DNA of 64,000 nucleotides from Chromatiaceae bacterium. GTDB taxonomy: Bacteria > Pseudomonadota > Gammaproteobacteria > Chromatiales > Chromatiaceae. Every line of letters starts with the position of its first letter. The stretch's first letter is position 1. Under the pieces are notes generated by a model, which saw only the letters and a list, made by a program, of their open reading frames with translations, searched no databases and was not told the origin of the DNA. The stretch lies in NCBI GenBank assembly GCA_024235255.1, contig JACKMT010000001.1:992001-1056000 (forward strand), read 5' to 3'. The position numbers and the translations under genes were made by a program. This document shows, in pieces, positions 17,680 through 25,721 of this stretch.

Positions 17680-18693
17680 TCACTCTGGGGATTGGCTCAG
17701 AAGTTCCTGCAGGCGGTTGGACTGCTTGATGCCGAGCCATCTATCGAGCTGGATCGCATAGTTGCCATCGGACACGCCGAGCCGACCTCTGAATATGGGA
17801 ATGCCGGAAGCCATCACCTCCACCATCTCGGGCAGCTCAAGCGGAATAATGTCCCCTTTGGAGAGCTTGGCCAGCTCGCGCATGCTGAGCTCGGTTTCGG
17901 TCAGGATGCTGTTGATTTCGACTTTTGCCGACATCAACTCGTCCATCAGCGCCTGTGCCCAGCGTTCGTCCTTTTCACCACGGTCGCTCTGAATACCCGC
18001 ATCGAGCAGCTCGCGAATCGGCTCTACCATTGAATAGGGGAGACAGATGTGCATATCGCCGCCACCGGCTTCCAGGTCGATATGAAAGGTGGTAACCACC
18101 ACGACTTCAGAGGGACTGACAATATTGGCAAACTGCGGATTGACCTCAGAACCAACGTATTCGAAATGCAGCGCAAGAATGGGTTTCCACGCCTCAGCCA
18201 AGTCCTGGAATGCCAGATTCAGCAACATGCGGATCACGCGCAGCTCCGTGGGGGTAAAGTCCCTGCCCTCGATCTTGGTGTGGAAGCGGCCGTTGCCGCC
18301 GAAGAAGTTATCCACCACGCTGAAAACCAGTTTGGGATCAAGCACGCAAAGCCCTTTACCGCGCAGCGGCGGCACCCGCACCAGATTGAGGCTGGTCGGG
18401 ACGAACAGGCTGTGGACAAACTCTGAAAACTTCAGCATCTGCACGCCGGAAACCGCGATATCCGCGGATCGCCGCAGCATATTGAAAAGACTGGTCCGGT
18501 AGTAGCGCGCGAAGCGTTCGTTGATCATCTCCAGCGTCGGTAACCGCCCGCGGACGATGCGGTCCTGACTGGCAAAATCGTAGGGGCGCGCCACACCATC
18601 GAAGTCGTCGCCTTCGGTTTCGACATCGCCACTGTCAACCCCGTGCAACAGCGCGTCGATTTCGTCCTGGGAAAGGAGATCGTTGACAGACAT
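17680..18693 (-). CDS. fliM: Flagellar motor switch protein FliM
   Basis: FliM is the C-ring subunit that binds CheY-P. The N-terminal CheY-binding peptide is clear (NDLLSQDEIDALLHGVD, residues 3-19). The middle CheC-like domain holds DRIVRGRLPTLEMINERFAR and FFGGNGRFHTKIEGRDFTP. A C-terminal SpoA domain (about 250-330) interacts with FliN. The length is 337 residues, as expected. It starts four bases from the fliL stop. Confidence 0.95.
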   Translation of the reverse strand: MSVNDLLSQDEIDALLHGVDSGDVETEGDDFDGVARPYDFASQDRIVRGRLPTLEMINERFARYYRTSLFNMLRRSADIAVSGVQMLKFSEFVHSLFVPTSLNLVRVPPLRGKGLCVLDPKLVFSVVDNFFGGNGRFHTKIEGRDFTPTELRVIRMLLNLAFQDLAEAWKPILALHFEYVGSEVNPQFANIVSPSEVVVVTTFHIDLEAGGGDMHICLPYSMVEPIRELLDAGIQSDRGEKDERWAQALMDELMSAKVEINSILTETELSMRELAKLSKGDIIPLELPEMVEVMASGIPIFRGRLGVSDGNYAIQLDRWLGIKQSNRLQELLSQSPE

Positions 18694-18697
18694 CGGA

Positions 18698-19213
18698 CTA
18701 CTGCATCACGAAAGCGGTAAAGAAGACGGCTTCCACTTCTCCGCTGCCGCCCTGCTCCTTGATGATCTGGTTCAGCTGCTGTATGACCTCCGCCTGCAGC
18801 TTCTCTTTGCCACTGCGCGAACTCAGCTCCTCATCGCTGTGCGACCCGAATAGATTGAGCATATTGTGACGAATCATGGGATCGTTGTTCTGCACAAAAT
18901 CGATCGCTTCCTGTGTCCTGGCCATAACCTGAACGCTGGCCTGCAGCAGTTTGGCCTTGCTGCCCGCCGGCAGATTGACGACGAATACCGGATCCATTTG
19001 ATGATAGATGGCCGGCAGCTGCTCCTTAGGCACCTCAGATTCGTTATCCGCCGCGGCTGTGTCGTCGTCACCCAGCAGAAACCATCCGGCCGCCAACCCG
19101 CCACCGACCAACAGCAGCAAGGCGATGGCAGCAATGATAATGAGCTTCTTCTTCGACCCTTTCTCTTGCTCGACGCCGAGATCGAGGTCTTCCTCGGGTT
19201 TCTTCTTTGCCAT
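18698..19213 (-). CDS. fliL: Flagellar stator-associated protein FliL
   Basis: FliL surrounds the stator and supports torque and stator activation. From the ATG at 19213 (AGGAAT ribosome site) the product has 171 residues: a charged cytosolic start (MAKKKPEEDLDLGVEQEKGS), one membrane helix (about 23-45) and a periplasmic domain ending FFTAFVMQ. A longer frame reaching 19255 has no good start signal and would run into the promoter. It is the first gene of the flagellar block and lies just downstream of a sigma-54 promoter. Confidence 0.93.
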   Translation of the reverse strand: MAKKKPEEDLDLGVEQEKGSKKKLIIIAAIALLLLVGGGLAAGWFLLGDDDTAAADNESEVPKEQLPAIYHQMDPVFVVNLPAGSKAKLLQASVQVMARTQEAIDFVQNNDPMIRHNMLNLFGSHSDEELSSRSGKEKLQAEVIQQLNQIIKEQGGSGEVEAVFFTAFVMQ

Positions 19214-19250
19214 GGCTATTCCTGTAATCCAATACTTGTGCTTCCTAATA

Positions 19251-19266
19251 AGCAATAGTCATGCCA
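19251..19266 (-). promoter_or_regulatory. Sigma-54 (RpoN) promoter for fliL operon
   Basis: On the minus strand TGGCAT-GACTA-TTGCT matches the -24/-12 consensus TGGCAC-N5-TTGCW, with the required GG and GC ten bases apart. Transcription would start near 19240, about 27 bases before the fliL ATG, in an AT-rich stretch. This agrees with RpoN/FleQ-type control of fliL operons in polar flagellates (known for Pseudomonas and Vibrio). No fleQ gene lies in the window. Confidence 0.8.
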
Positions 19267-19809
19267 TTTATTATATTTATAAAATTTCATTAAGAATCAA
19301 TTAGATATATTTTCTTGCCAAGCGAATGACAAACAATTGACGGACCGGGCATCGGGCAGTTGGCAATTTCCCGGCAGCGCAGATAGGCAGGCACCGCTCA
19401 GGACGGCTCTCCCCTTCCTGACTCAGACGGCCGAGGGTCCGGCCGGTCTGCTTTTGCAGTGAGCAACCATGCTGCACCCTGGGGAAGAGTCGGTTTGTCA
19501 GCCGGAAGGGAGGGAAGTTTATGCCGCTGGCGCGGCGCACCCGGAGAACCGCCCGGGAGTTTGAACCGGTGGGGTTGGACGAGAGATAATTAGTTACTGC
19601 TTGGACAGGGTCAGGGCTATACTCCGACCGCGTCCTACAATCTGAGCGGGCAATTCTTCCCCGCGTTTGCGGCCTCTGAAACAGACATCGAAGCAGCCGT
19701 CGTGCCGACCCACGACCTCAGCCAGTGTCCGGTGCAGTTCCCGCAGCGTTGACGAGCCGGTTCCGGCGCGATCGCTCCACTTTTTGATGGCAGGCGAGCG
19801 CTACCGCGA
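19267..19809. other. Intergenic stretch, about 540 bp, no gene seen
   Basis: This stretch lies between the fliL promoter and the 3' end of the repeat protein gene. The part next to fliL (19267-19315) is very AT-rich and is a natural place for an upstream activator site. The rest is GC-rich with several short open frames on both strands. None of these has a convincing ribosome site or protein character. No clear terminator with a T-run was found for the downstream gene. Confidence 0.5.
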
Positions 19810-20151
19810 TCAGATTTCGTTGACCGGCGCTGGCCGCCGCTTGCTGTCTGTCACCGAATCATCGCCGTCCCCGGTTAACGCTTTGGCTTTTTCCACCGCG
19901 TCTCTGGTGATCTCTTTGGTATCCTCCCAGACTTCACCCGACTTCTCTTTGGTCGCGTCCCAGATTTCGGATGATGTCTCTTTGGTGGCATCCCAGGCGC
20001 TGGCACCCGCCTTTTTCGTGCTCTCCCAGGCTTCGCCGCTGTAGGTCTTGGTCTGCTCCCAGGCGCTGGGACCATTCTGCTCGGACTGGGCAATCGGCGC
20101 GCACAAGAGTGACAGAACGACAATCGCGGACGTTATGGAAAGGTGTTTCAT
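19810..20151 (-). CDS. Secreted protein of 11-residue LEA-like repeats
   Basis: This 113-residue product has an N-terminal signal peptide (MKHLSITSAIVVLSLLCAPI, probable cleavage after AQS at 23). Residues 30-95 consist of six 11-residue units, each of the type xWxxTKxxSxE (AWEQTKTYSGE, AWESTKKAGAS, AWDATKETSSE, IWDATKEKSGE, VWEDTKEITRD and a final weaker one). Such 11-mers form amphipathic helices in LEA-group-3-like and apolipoprotein-like proteins. The tail (GDDSVTDSKRRPAPVNEI) is polar. The ATG at 20151 is preferred for its AGAAGG site and its signal peptide. The function is unknown. A periplasmic stress or membrane-surface role is inference. Confidence 0.8.
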   Translation of the reverse strand: MKHLSITSAIVVLSLLCAPIAQSEQNGPSAWEQTKTYSGEAWESTKKAGASAWDATKETSSEIWDATKEKSGEVWEDTKEITRDAVEKAKALTGDGDDSVTDSKRRPAPVNEI

Positions 20152-20227
20152 TGGCCTTCTCTGCTTGGTTGTGGTGCTTGACTTTGCCGTAACTACGACC
20201 AGCTTGACCAGGCAAAGTTCACTTCGC

Positions 20228-20725
20228 CTAATGTAAATGTGACCTGCCTTCCGGTGCAGACTCAACCTTGAGGTAAGCTTTGATTGTCTGCGTTAGATAG
20301 CGCAACGCGGCAATGAGATTCTGCTTCGCTGCCGCGGAGATCGATTCGGAGAAGGGTTCAAACTGGTAACCCCGAATCGCCAGCATACTGACTTCGCTGC
20401 TGGCGCCAAACAGTGTGCGGGCAAGATAGACCAGCGCCTCAGGAGCGATATTGTGAGTATCCAGTGTGGCCGGCATGACCGATTCCGGCAGCGTATAGTG
20501 CCGGTAAGGCGGTGCAACATCGAGCGATGCATCCACGAATATCACCCGCTTGAAATCGCCTAACTCCAGCGCGTATTCGACGCAAAGCTGGTAATCGACC
20601 CTGGTTTCCACCCCTGCCAACGCCAGCGCCGCAAGTTGCTCGATCAGCGCGGGACCCAGCCCATCGTCCCCGCGTGCCGGGTTGCCGTAGCCAAGCACCA
20701 GGATGCGTTGTGCTCTAGTAGCCAT
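20228..20725 (-). CDS. hoxW: Hydrogenase maturation protease HoxW
   Basis: This M52-family endopeptidase removes the C-terminal tail of HoxH after nickel is inserted. The 165-residue protein starts with ILVLGYGNPARGDDGLGPAL, the family signature, whose acidic residue is a nickel-sensing ligand. VIFVDASLDV and DTHNIAPEALV hold the other expected Asp and His. It overlaps the hoxH end by 11 bases, placing it last in the hoxFUYHW operon as in Ralstonia. Unlike HyaD/HybD it is paired with a cytosolic group-3 enzyme. Confidence 0.9.
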   Translation of the reverse strand: MATRAQRILVLGYGNPARGDDGLGPALIEQLAALALAGVETRVDYQLCVEYALELGDFKRVIFVDASLDVAPPYRHYTLPESVMPATLDTHNIAPEALVYLARTLFGASSEVSMLAIRGYQFEPFSESISAAAKQNLIAALRYLTQTIKAYLKVESAPEGRSHLH

Positions 20726-22157
20726 CCTTTACCTTGCGCTGCAACAGCTGCCCGGCGGCATCGTAGAGCGCCACGTCGAGCGGCATCTGCCCCAGCGCAT
20801 GGGTGGCGCAGGAGAGGCAGGGGTCGTAGGCGCGCACAGCCACCTCGATCTGATTCAGCATCCCTTCGGTGATCGTCGTCTGATTGGAGAGGTGCGCCTT
20901 GGCCACCTGGGTTACCGCGCGGTTCATCGCCTCATTGTTGTTGGTGGTGGAGACAATGAGGTTGCAGAAAACAACCTGATCGTTCTGATCGACACGATAG
21001 TGGTGAAACAGCGTGCCGCGCGGAGCTTCGATGACGCCTATTCCCTCCTCCCTGCGTTCACCCCGCTGCACCAGGTCGCTTCCCTGCAGGTCGGGATCGT
21101 GCAGCAGTTCGCGAATCTTCTCGACGCAGTGCAGCACCTCGATCATGCGTGCCCAGTGGTAGGCCAGCGACATCTGATTGGGCCGGCCGTTGGAGAACGC
21201 CCGGAACGCCCGATGGGCATTGTCCGCCAGCGGCGTATCGATAAAACCCGCAGTATTCATCCGCGACAGCGGGCCGACGCGATACCAGCCATCCAGATTT
21301 CCGCGCCGTTTAATAAACGGGAACTTCATGTACGACCAGGAGCGCACCTCTTCCATCAGGTAGTCGTTGAAATCCCGGTAGTCGACTTGGTCGAAGATGG
21401 TGTTGCCGGATGCGTCTATCGCCCTGAGCACGCCGTGATACAGATCCAGTGCACCATCTTCGCGAACCAGCGACATATGACTCGAATTGAAGGTTGCAAA
21501 CGCCTGCACCAGCGCCAGGTGATCGACGCAGTACCCTGCGGCAATCGCAACCGCCTCCTGCGCCCACTCGATCATCTGCTCCATATTTTCGAGCAGATGA
21601 TCTCGCTCGGCCAGGCTCAGATTCTTATTGACTCCGCCCGGAATGGCGCCGGTGCCGTGGATTTTTTTGCCGGCAGTCGCCCGGATCACCTCCTGTCCGA
21701 ACTTGCGCAGCTTGATGCCTTTTACGGCCAGATCCGGGTAGGCCTCAATGATGCCGAAGATATTCCGTTTGCCGACTTCGCTCTCGAAACCGAACAGCAG
21801 ATCAGGTGAACTGAGGTGAAAAAAGTGCAGCACGTTGCTCTGCATGATCTGCCCGTAGTGCATCAGGCGCCGCATCTTTTCGGCGGTCGGCGTCAGGCGG
21901 TCCACGCCGACGATGCTGTCCATCGCTTTGGAGGCGGCCAGGTGGTGGCTGACCGGACAGATGCCGCACAACCGCTGCACGATAACCGGCACCTCCCAAT
22001 AGAGCCGGCCGAGAATAAAGCGTTCGAAACCACGGAATTCCACGATATGCAGCCGGGCCTCGTCCACATTGTTGCGTTCATCCAGATGAATGGTGACCTT
22101 GCCGTGGCCCTCCACCCGGGTCAGGGGATCGATCTCGATTACGCGTGTTTTAGCCAT
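20715..22157 (-). CDS. hoxH: NAD-reducing hydrogenase large subunit HoxH
   Basis: HoxH carries the NiFe(CN)2CO site of the soluble hydrogenase. The 480-residue protein has the N-terminal ligand motif RLCGICPVSHH (Cys64, Cys67) and the C-terminal motif DPCLSCATH (Cys447, Cys450, His453). These four cysteines bind the metals. A 27-residue tail after His453 is the expected substrate of HoxW. RVEGHGK near residue 14 is also typical. Motifs and operon partners point to group 3d (bidirectional, NAD-linked). A 35-bp gap separates it from hoxY. Confidence 0.95.
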   Translation of the reverse strand: MAKTRVIEIDPLTRVEGHGKVTIHLDERNNVDEARLHIVEFRGFERFILGRLYWEVPVIVQRLCGICPVSHHLAASKAMDSIVGVDRLTPTAEKMRRLMHYGQIMQSNVLHFFHLSSPDLLFGFESEVGKRNIFGIIEAYPDLAVKGIKLRKFGQEVIRATAGKKIHGTGAIPGGVNKNLSLAERDHLLENMEQMIEWAQEAVAIAAGYCVDHLALVQAFATFNSSHMSLVREDGALDLYHGVLRAIDASGNTIFDQVDYRDFNDYLMEEVRSWSYMKFPFIKRRGNLDGWYRVGPLSRMNTAGFIDTPLADNAHRAFRAFSNGRPNQMSLAYHWARMIEVLHCVEKIRELLHDPDLQGSDLVQRGERREEGIGVIEAPRGTLFHHYRVDQNDQVVFCNLIVSTTNNNEAMNRAVTQVAKAHLSNQTTITEGMLNQIEVAVRAYDPCLSCATHALGQMPLDVALYDAAGQLLQRKVKDGY

Positions 22158-22192
22158 GATTTTGGCGACCTTGGTTTCGCTCTATCCGTATA

Positions 22193-22750
22193 TCAATCAT
22201 ACCTAAGCTGCTCATAGGCAAGCTCTACCGGCTTGCCTGCCAGCAGCGCCTCCAACGTATTCCACAGGGTGTCTCCGGAAGGGGGACAACCGGGGATCTG
22301 ATAATCCACCTTGACCACATCCGCCAGTGTATAAACCTTGTCCAGCAGCAGCGGGAGCGCTGCATCGTTGGGGATCTGATTGCTCGGATTGTAGACCTTG
22401 TCGCTGTCAAGGTAAGCGGTCTCCAGGCATTCGCGCAGTGGATCGTCCGAGTGCATGATGGCGTTGCGCATCACCGGTAGGCCGCCCATCACCGCGCACT
22501 GGCCCACCGCGATCAACACATCGCAGTTGCGGCGGAACTCCTGCAGCGTATGCACGTTCTCCTCATTGCAGCACCCCCCTTCAACCAGCCCGATATCGCA
22601 GCGCCGGGTAAAACGCTTCAGATCGTTCAACGGGGAGCGGTCGAACTCAACCTGCTGTAACAGCTCGAGCAGGCGCTCGTCTATATCCAGCAGCGACATA
22701 TGGCAGCCGAAGCATCCGGCCAGGGATACCGTGGCAATACGTTTTTTCAT
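22193..22750 (-). CDS. hoxY: NAD-reducing hydrogenase small subunit HoxY
   Basis: HoxY is the electron-transfer small subunit holding the [4Fe-4S] cluster next to the NiFe site. The 185-residue product starts MKKRIATVSLAGCFGCHMSL (Cys13 and Cys16). It has further Cys in EGGCCNEENV, VGQCAVMGG and IPGCPPSGDTLW, the ligand pattern of short, single-cluster small subunits. No Tat signal is present, which fits a cytosolic enzyme. The ATG overlaps the hoxU stop by 4 bases. Confidence 0.93.
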   Translation of the reverse strand: MKKRIATVSLAGCFGCHMSLLDIDERLLELLQQVEFDRSPLNDLKRFTRRCDIGLVEGGCCNEENVHTLQEFRRNCDVLIAVGQCAVMGGLPVMRNAIMHSDDPLRECLETAYLDSDKVYNPSNQIPNDAALPLLLDKVYTLADVVKVDYQIPGCPPSGDTLWNTLEALLAGKPVELAYEQLRYD

Positions 22751-23472
22751 GACTTGCCTCTGTTTTTTCCCGGTCCGACGCCCAGCGTGATCGGCTTTTT
22801 GTCGAACTGCCGCTCGCCGATCGGGGCAAAGAACCCCCGCCCCTTCTGGATGATGCAGCCGACCGGGCAGGTCGCGAGGTCGATGGCCCGGTCATTCAGT
22901 TTGACATCGGTTTCCGCCAGTTTGTTGCCGTTCACGCCGACCCGCTTGTTGATGCCGCGTCCGACATATTCGAAAACATGTTTTTTATCGATATCCCGCG
23001 AAGCGCGTATGCAGCGGCCGCAGAGTATGCAGCGGTTGGTATCCAGCACTATATCCGGATGCGAGGCATCGACCGGTCGCGCCGGCTGCAGATAGGGATA
23101 CTTGGTGGCCTGGGTGATACCGAGGCGGTAGCCCATGGCCTGCAGCTCGCAGCGCCCGCTCGCCTCGCAGATGGGACAGAGATGGTTGCCCTCGTGATAG
23201 AGCATGCGTACCAGATCGCGCCGGTAGCCGAGAATCTCCTCGGTCTCGTTCTCCACCTTGGCGCCCTCGATCGCCGGCTGGGTGCAGGCGGAAACCGCTC
23301 TGCCGTTCTGTTTCACCACGCAGACGCGGCAGCTTCCCTGGGGTTCGAGCCCCTCGGTGTCGCACAGACGCGGAATATAGACGCCCGCCTCATCCGCTGC
23401 CTGCATGATGCTCTGCCCGCGCTGCGCTTCGATTTCGATGCCGTCGATTTCAAACTTGAAGGGTTTATTCAT
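22747..23472 (-). CDS. hoxU: NAD-reducing hydrogenase diaphorase subunit HoxU
   Basis: HoxU corresponds to the N-terminal iron-sulfur part of complex I NuoG. The 241-residue protein has a [2Fe-2S] ferredoxin domain (PRLCDTEGLEPQGSCRVCVV, then SAC), the NuoG-type cluster region NHLCPICEASGRCELQ with an upstream His, and a second cluster motif TNRCILCGRCIRASRD with ATCPVGCI. It bridges electrons from HoxY to HoxF. It lies 14 bp after hoxF and overlaps hoxY. Confidence 0.93.
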   Translation of the reverse strand: MNKPFKFEIDGIEIEAQRGQSIMQAADEAGVYIPRLCDTEGLEPQGSCRVCVVKQNGRAVSACTQPAIEGAKVENETEEILGYRRDLVRMLYHEGNHLCPICEASGRCELQAMGYRLGITQATKYPYLQPARPVDASHPDIVLDTNRCILCGRCIRASRDIDKKHVFEYVGRGINKRVGVNGNKLAETDVKLNDRAIDLATCPVGCIIQKGRGFFAPIGERQFDKKPITLGVGPGKNRGKS

Positions 23473-23486
23473 ACTTGCCCACCTGG

Positions 23487-25307
23487 TCAGGCCTCGTCGT
23501 AGTTCGGGTCATAGATCATCGAGCGCCGCTTGGCAAGGCGCCGCGACTCCTCCAGTGCGGCTTGAATATCGAACGATGCCTGCACACCGTCGCCATGCTC
23601 TTTCAGTAGGACGGCGTAAACCAGCGGGAAATTACGGATCGTTGAAAGCACCGGGTTGGGCGAGGTGTGCCCCAGGCCGCAGCGGCTGGTCACGGCAATC
23701 GTCTTGCCGAGCTCTTTCAGATACGCCAGGTCCTCCAGTTCACACAGCCCTTTTCTGACCTTTTCGATGCGTTTCTTGAGGAACACGTTGCCTACTCTGC
23801 ACGGTGTGCAGTAACCGCAGCTCTCCTCGACAAAAAATTCGAGGAAATGGTCGACGATCTCGAGAATATTGCGGCGCTGGGAGAAGACCATCACCGAACC
23901 GCCGGTCGGCAGATCCTCCAGACAGAGCCGGCGTTCAAACTGGCTCATATTAATCATCTCACCGCTGGGTCCGCCCACCTGCACTGCCGCCGCATCCGGC
24001 GCATCGACTCGGTCGAGCAGATCACGCACGGTGATGCCGAACGGCAGTTCGTAAACGCCCGGCCGGGCGCAGTCACCGCTGACGCTGAACAGTTTGGTGC
24101 CGCTGCTTCTGTCGGTGCCGAAGCTGCCGAACCAGGCGCCGCCCTGTTCCATAATGCGGGCCGCGCAGCAGTATGTCTCGACATTGTCGACCACGGTGGG
24201 AAAACCCAGATAACCCGATTCCACCGGAAACGGCGGCCGGTTTTTCGGCTCGCCACGCAGCCCCTCACAGGAGCTGATCAAAGCACTCTCCTCACCGCAG
24301 ATGTACGCACCTGCGCCCAGTTGGATGCGGATATCGAAATCGAAGCCCTGCTTACCGCCGATGTTCTTGCCCAGCACGCCATGCTCCCGCCGCGCCTGCA
24401 GCACCGACTCGAGATAGGGCCGCAGATAGCTGTACTCGCCGCGTAGATAGATGATTCCCGCATCGCTGCCGACGGTGTAGGCTGCAATGGTCATACCTTC
24501 GATCATCAGATCGGCGCGCTCGGTCAACAGCACCCGGTCCTTGAACGTCCCCGGCTCCCCCTCGTCGGCATTGCATATGATGAAACGCCGCGTGGCGGCG
24601 GTATCTGCGGCAGCGCGCCACTTTTTGCCGGTGGGAAATCCCGCACCCCCGCGGCCGGTGAGACCGGACTCCTCCAGTTCGGCAAGCAGCTCCTGCGGCC
24701 GGCGCTGCAGCGCACTGCGCAACCCTGCATTAGCGGGCACCGGGCATAACAGCACCTCTCCGGCAAGCCGGATATTGTTGTTCACTTCCGCCCTGATCAA
24801 CGGATGACTGTTGTTGCCGTCGCCGGTATGCACCACCAGGTCTCTGGGTTCCGTGCCTTCCCTCAGGCGTGCACAGACGAGGCGGACTTTTTGCACGGTG
24901 AGGCGAGTCAGGATGGTTTCATTGACCATCGCAGAAGGGGCCTGGTCGCTCATACCGAGAAACGGTGTGATCTCCAGAGAGAAGCGACCGTCCGCGGAGG
25001 TAGTCCCTATTGCCAGCCCCAGCTCTTCCACGAATACCTTCGCGATTTCGCGTCCTCCGGCGTGGCGGTCGATGATATCGTCGCATACACGGATGATGAT
25101 CTCGCCTTTGGTCCGGCGGGAGAAAAAAGCATAAAAACTGACCACACCCTCGACTTCGACCCGGGTAATGCCCAGTTGACGGGCGATCAGCTCCATCGCG
25201 GCCGGTTCGATGCCTCGCAATTCGCGTTGAACTTCCAGCAGGATATCCATTAACCGGGTGCGGTCGTCGGCGTAGCGTCGACAAATCGAAACTATTCTGC
25301 TCTCCAT
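23487..25307 (-). CDS. hoxF: Diaphorase subunit HoxF (NuoE-NuoF fusion)
   Basis: This is the NAD+- and FMN-binding subunit that passes H2 electrons to NAD+. From the ATG at 25307 (AGGAG site) it has 606 residues, close to Ralstonia HoxF. Residues 1-150 are NuoE-like. The rest is NuoF-like, with GRGGAGFPTGKKW, CNADEGEPGTFKDRVL, ICGEESALISSCEG and the [4Fe-4S] motif ESCGYCTPCRVG plus a later Cys in TSRCGLGHTSP. Three of the four cysteine positions of the NuoE [2Fe-2S] cluster appear replaced: only the Cys of IIRVCDDIID remains, and the later site reads TPFLGMSDQAP. It is the first gene of the operon. The complex I reading is rejected because the operon partners are hydrogenase subunits. Confidence 0.93.
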   Translation of the reverse strand: MESRIVSICRRYADDRTRLMDILLEVQRELRGIEPAAMELIARQLGITRVEVEGVVSFYAFFSRRTKGEIIIRVCDDIIDRHAGGREIAKVFVEELGLAIGTTSADGRFSLEITPFLGMSDQAPSAMVNETILTRLTVQKVRLVCARLREGTEPRDLVVHTGDGNNSHPLIRAEVNNNIRLAGEVLLCPVPANAGLRSALQRRPQELLAELEESGLTGRGGAGFPTGKKWRAAADTAATRRFIICNADEGEPGTFKDRVLLTERADLMIEGMTIAAYTVGSDAGIIYLRGEYSYLRPYLESVLQARREHGVLGKNIGGKQGFDFDIRIQLGAGAYICGEESALISSCEGLRGEPKNRPPFPVESGYLGFPTVVDNVETYCCAARIMEQGGAWFGSFGTDRSSGTKLFSVSGDCARPGVYELPFGITVRDLLDRVDAPDAAAVQVGGPSGEMINMSQFERRLCLEDLPTGGSVMVFSQRRNILEIVDHFLEFFVEESCGYCTPCRVGNVFLKKRIEKVRKGLCELEDLAYLKELGKTIAVTSRCGLGHTSPNPVLSTIRNFPLVYAVLLKEHGDGVQASFDIQAALEESRRLAKRRSMIYDPNYDEA

Positions 25308-25371
25308 GATGCTCCTGTCAGCGCCTGTTAACACTGATCGGTGACTGTTGCGGGTGCAAACCGACCGCTTG

Positions 25372-25386
25372 TGTGACAATGTCACA
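25372..25386. promoter_or_regulatory. Perfect palindrome upstream of hoxF (candidate operator)
   Basis: TGTGACA-A-TGTCACA is a perfect inverted repeat with 7-base arms. It lies about 65 bases before the hoxF start and about 108 bases before the divergent DUF2892 gene. It looks like a dimer-binding operator. The half-site resembles a CRP-type TGTGA, but the spacing is one base short of the classical N6. The regulator is unknown. Confidence 0.5.
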
Positions 25387-25494
25387 GACAGTCCGCGAAC
25401 CAGCCGTTAATCTTTGGGTCATACTCAACATCCGGACAGTGGATAATCTGCTGCCGAGGACGTTGGTCGTCAATAGAATAGTCGGGAGAAAGTG

Positions 25495-25677
25495 ATGCAA
25501 AGCAATATGGGTGGAATTGATCGCGCACTGCGCGCGGTGGTCGGTCTGGGTCTAATTGGGTGGGGTATCAAATCGGGCAATCCCTGGTTTTACATCGGTG
25601 CGATCCCGTTGTTGACGGCGTTGATCGCCTGGTGCCCGGCATACCTGCCGTTTGGTCTCAATACCAAGAAACAGTAA
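25495..25677 (+). CDS. DUF2892 small membrane protein
   Basis: This 60-residue protein has two membrane helices (about 10-26 and 30-48). It starts MQSNMGGIDRALRAVVGLGL and ends CPAYLPFGLNTKK, the classic DUF2892 pattern also seen as the tail of rhodanese-type YgaP. The conserved Cys-Pro and Asn-Thr are present. A GGGAGAAAG site precedes the start. An alternative GTG lies one codon earlier. Such proteins are common in sulfur-oxidising and sediment bacteria. A role in sulfide handling is speculative. Confidence 0.88.
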   Translation: MQSNMGGIDRALRAVVGLGLIGWGIKSGNPWFYIGAIPLLTALIAWCPAYLPFGLNTKKQ

Positions 25678-25680
25678 CGC

Positions 25681-25714
25681 GACGGGAAGGCGCCGGCTTT
25701 CCCGGCGCCGTCCC
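25681..25714. terminator. Hairpin terminator between convergent genes
   Basis: GGCGCCGG and CCGGCGCC form an 8-bp GC-rich stem with a 5-base loop, extended by outer GACGG/GTCCC-type pairs and followed by CATTTTG. It sits between the DUF2892 stop and the 3' end of the convergent transporter gene, so it can serve both strands. Confidence 0.7.
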
Positions 25715-25721
25715 ATTTTGT

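Noticed and set aside
19301..19540. 79-codon frame upstream of fliL
   Set aside because: No ribosome site, protein character is arginine/cysteine-rich as in out-of-frame readings, and its start region is not conserved-looking.
23487..25385. Complex I NuoE/NuoF genes
   Set aside because: The fused architecture and the immediate hoxU, hoxY, hoxH and protease genes identify a NAD-reducing hydrogenase.
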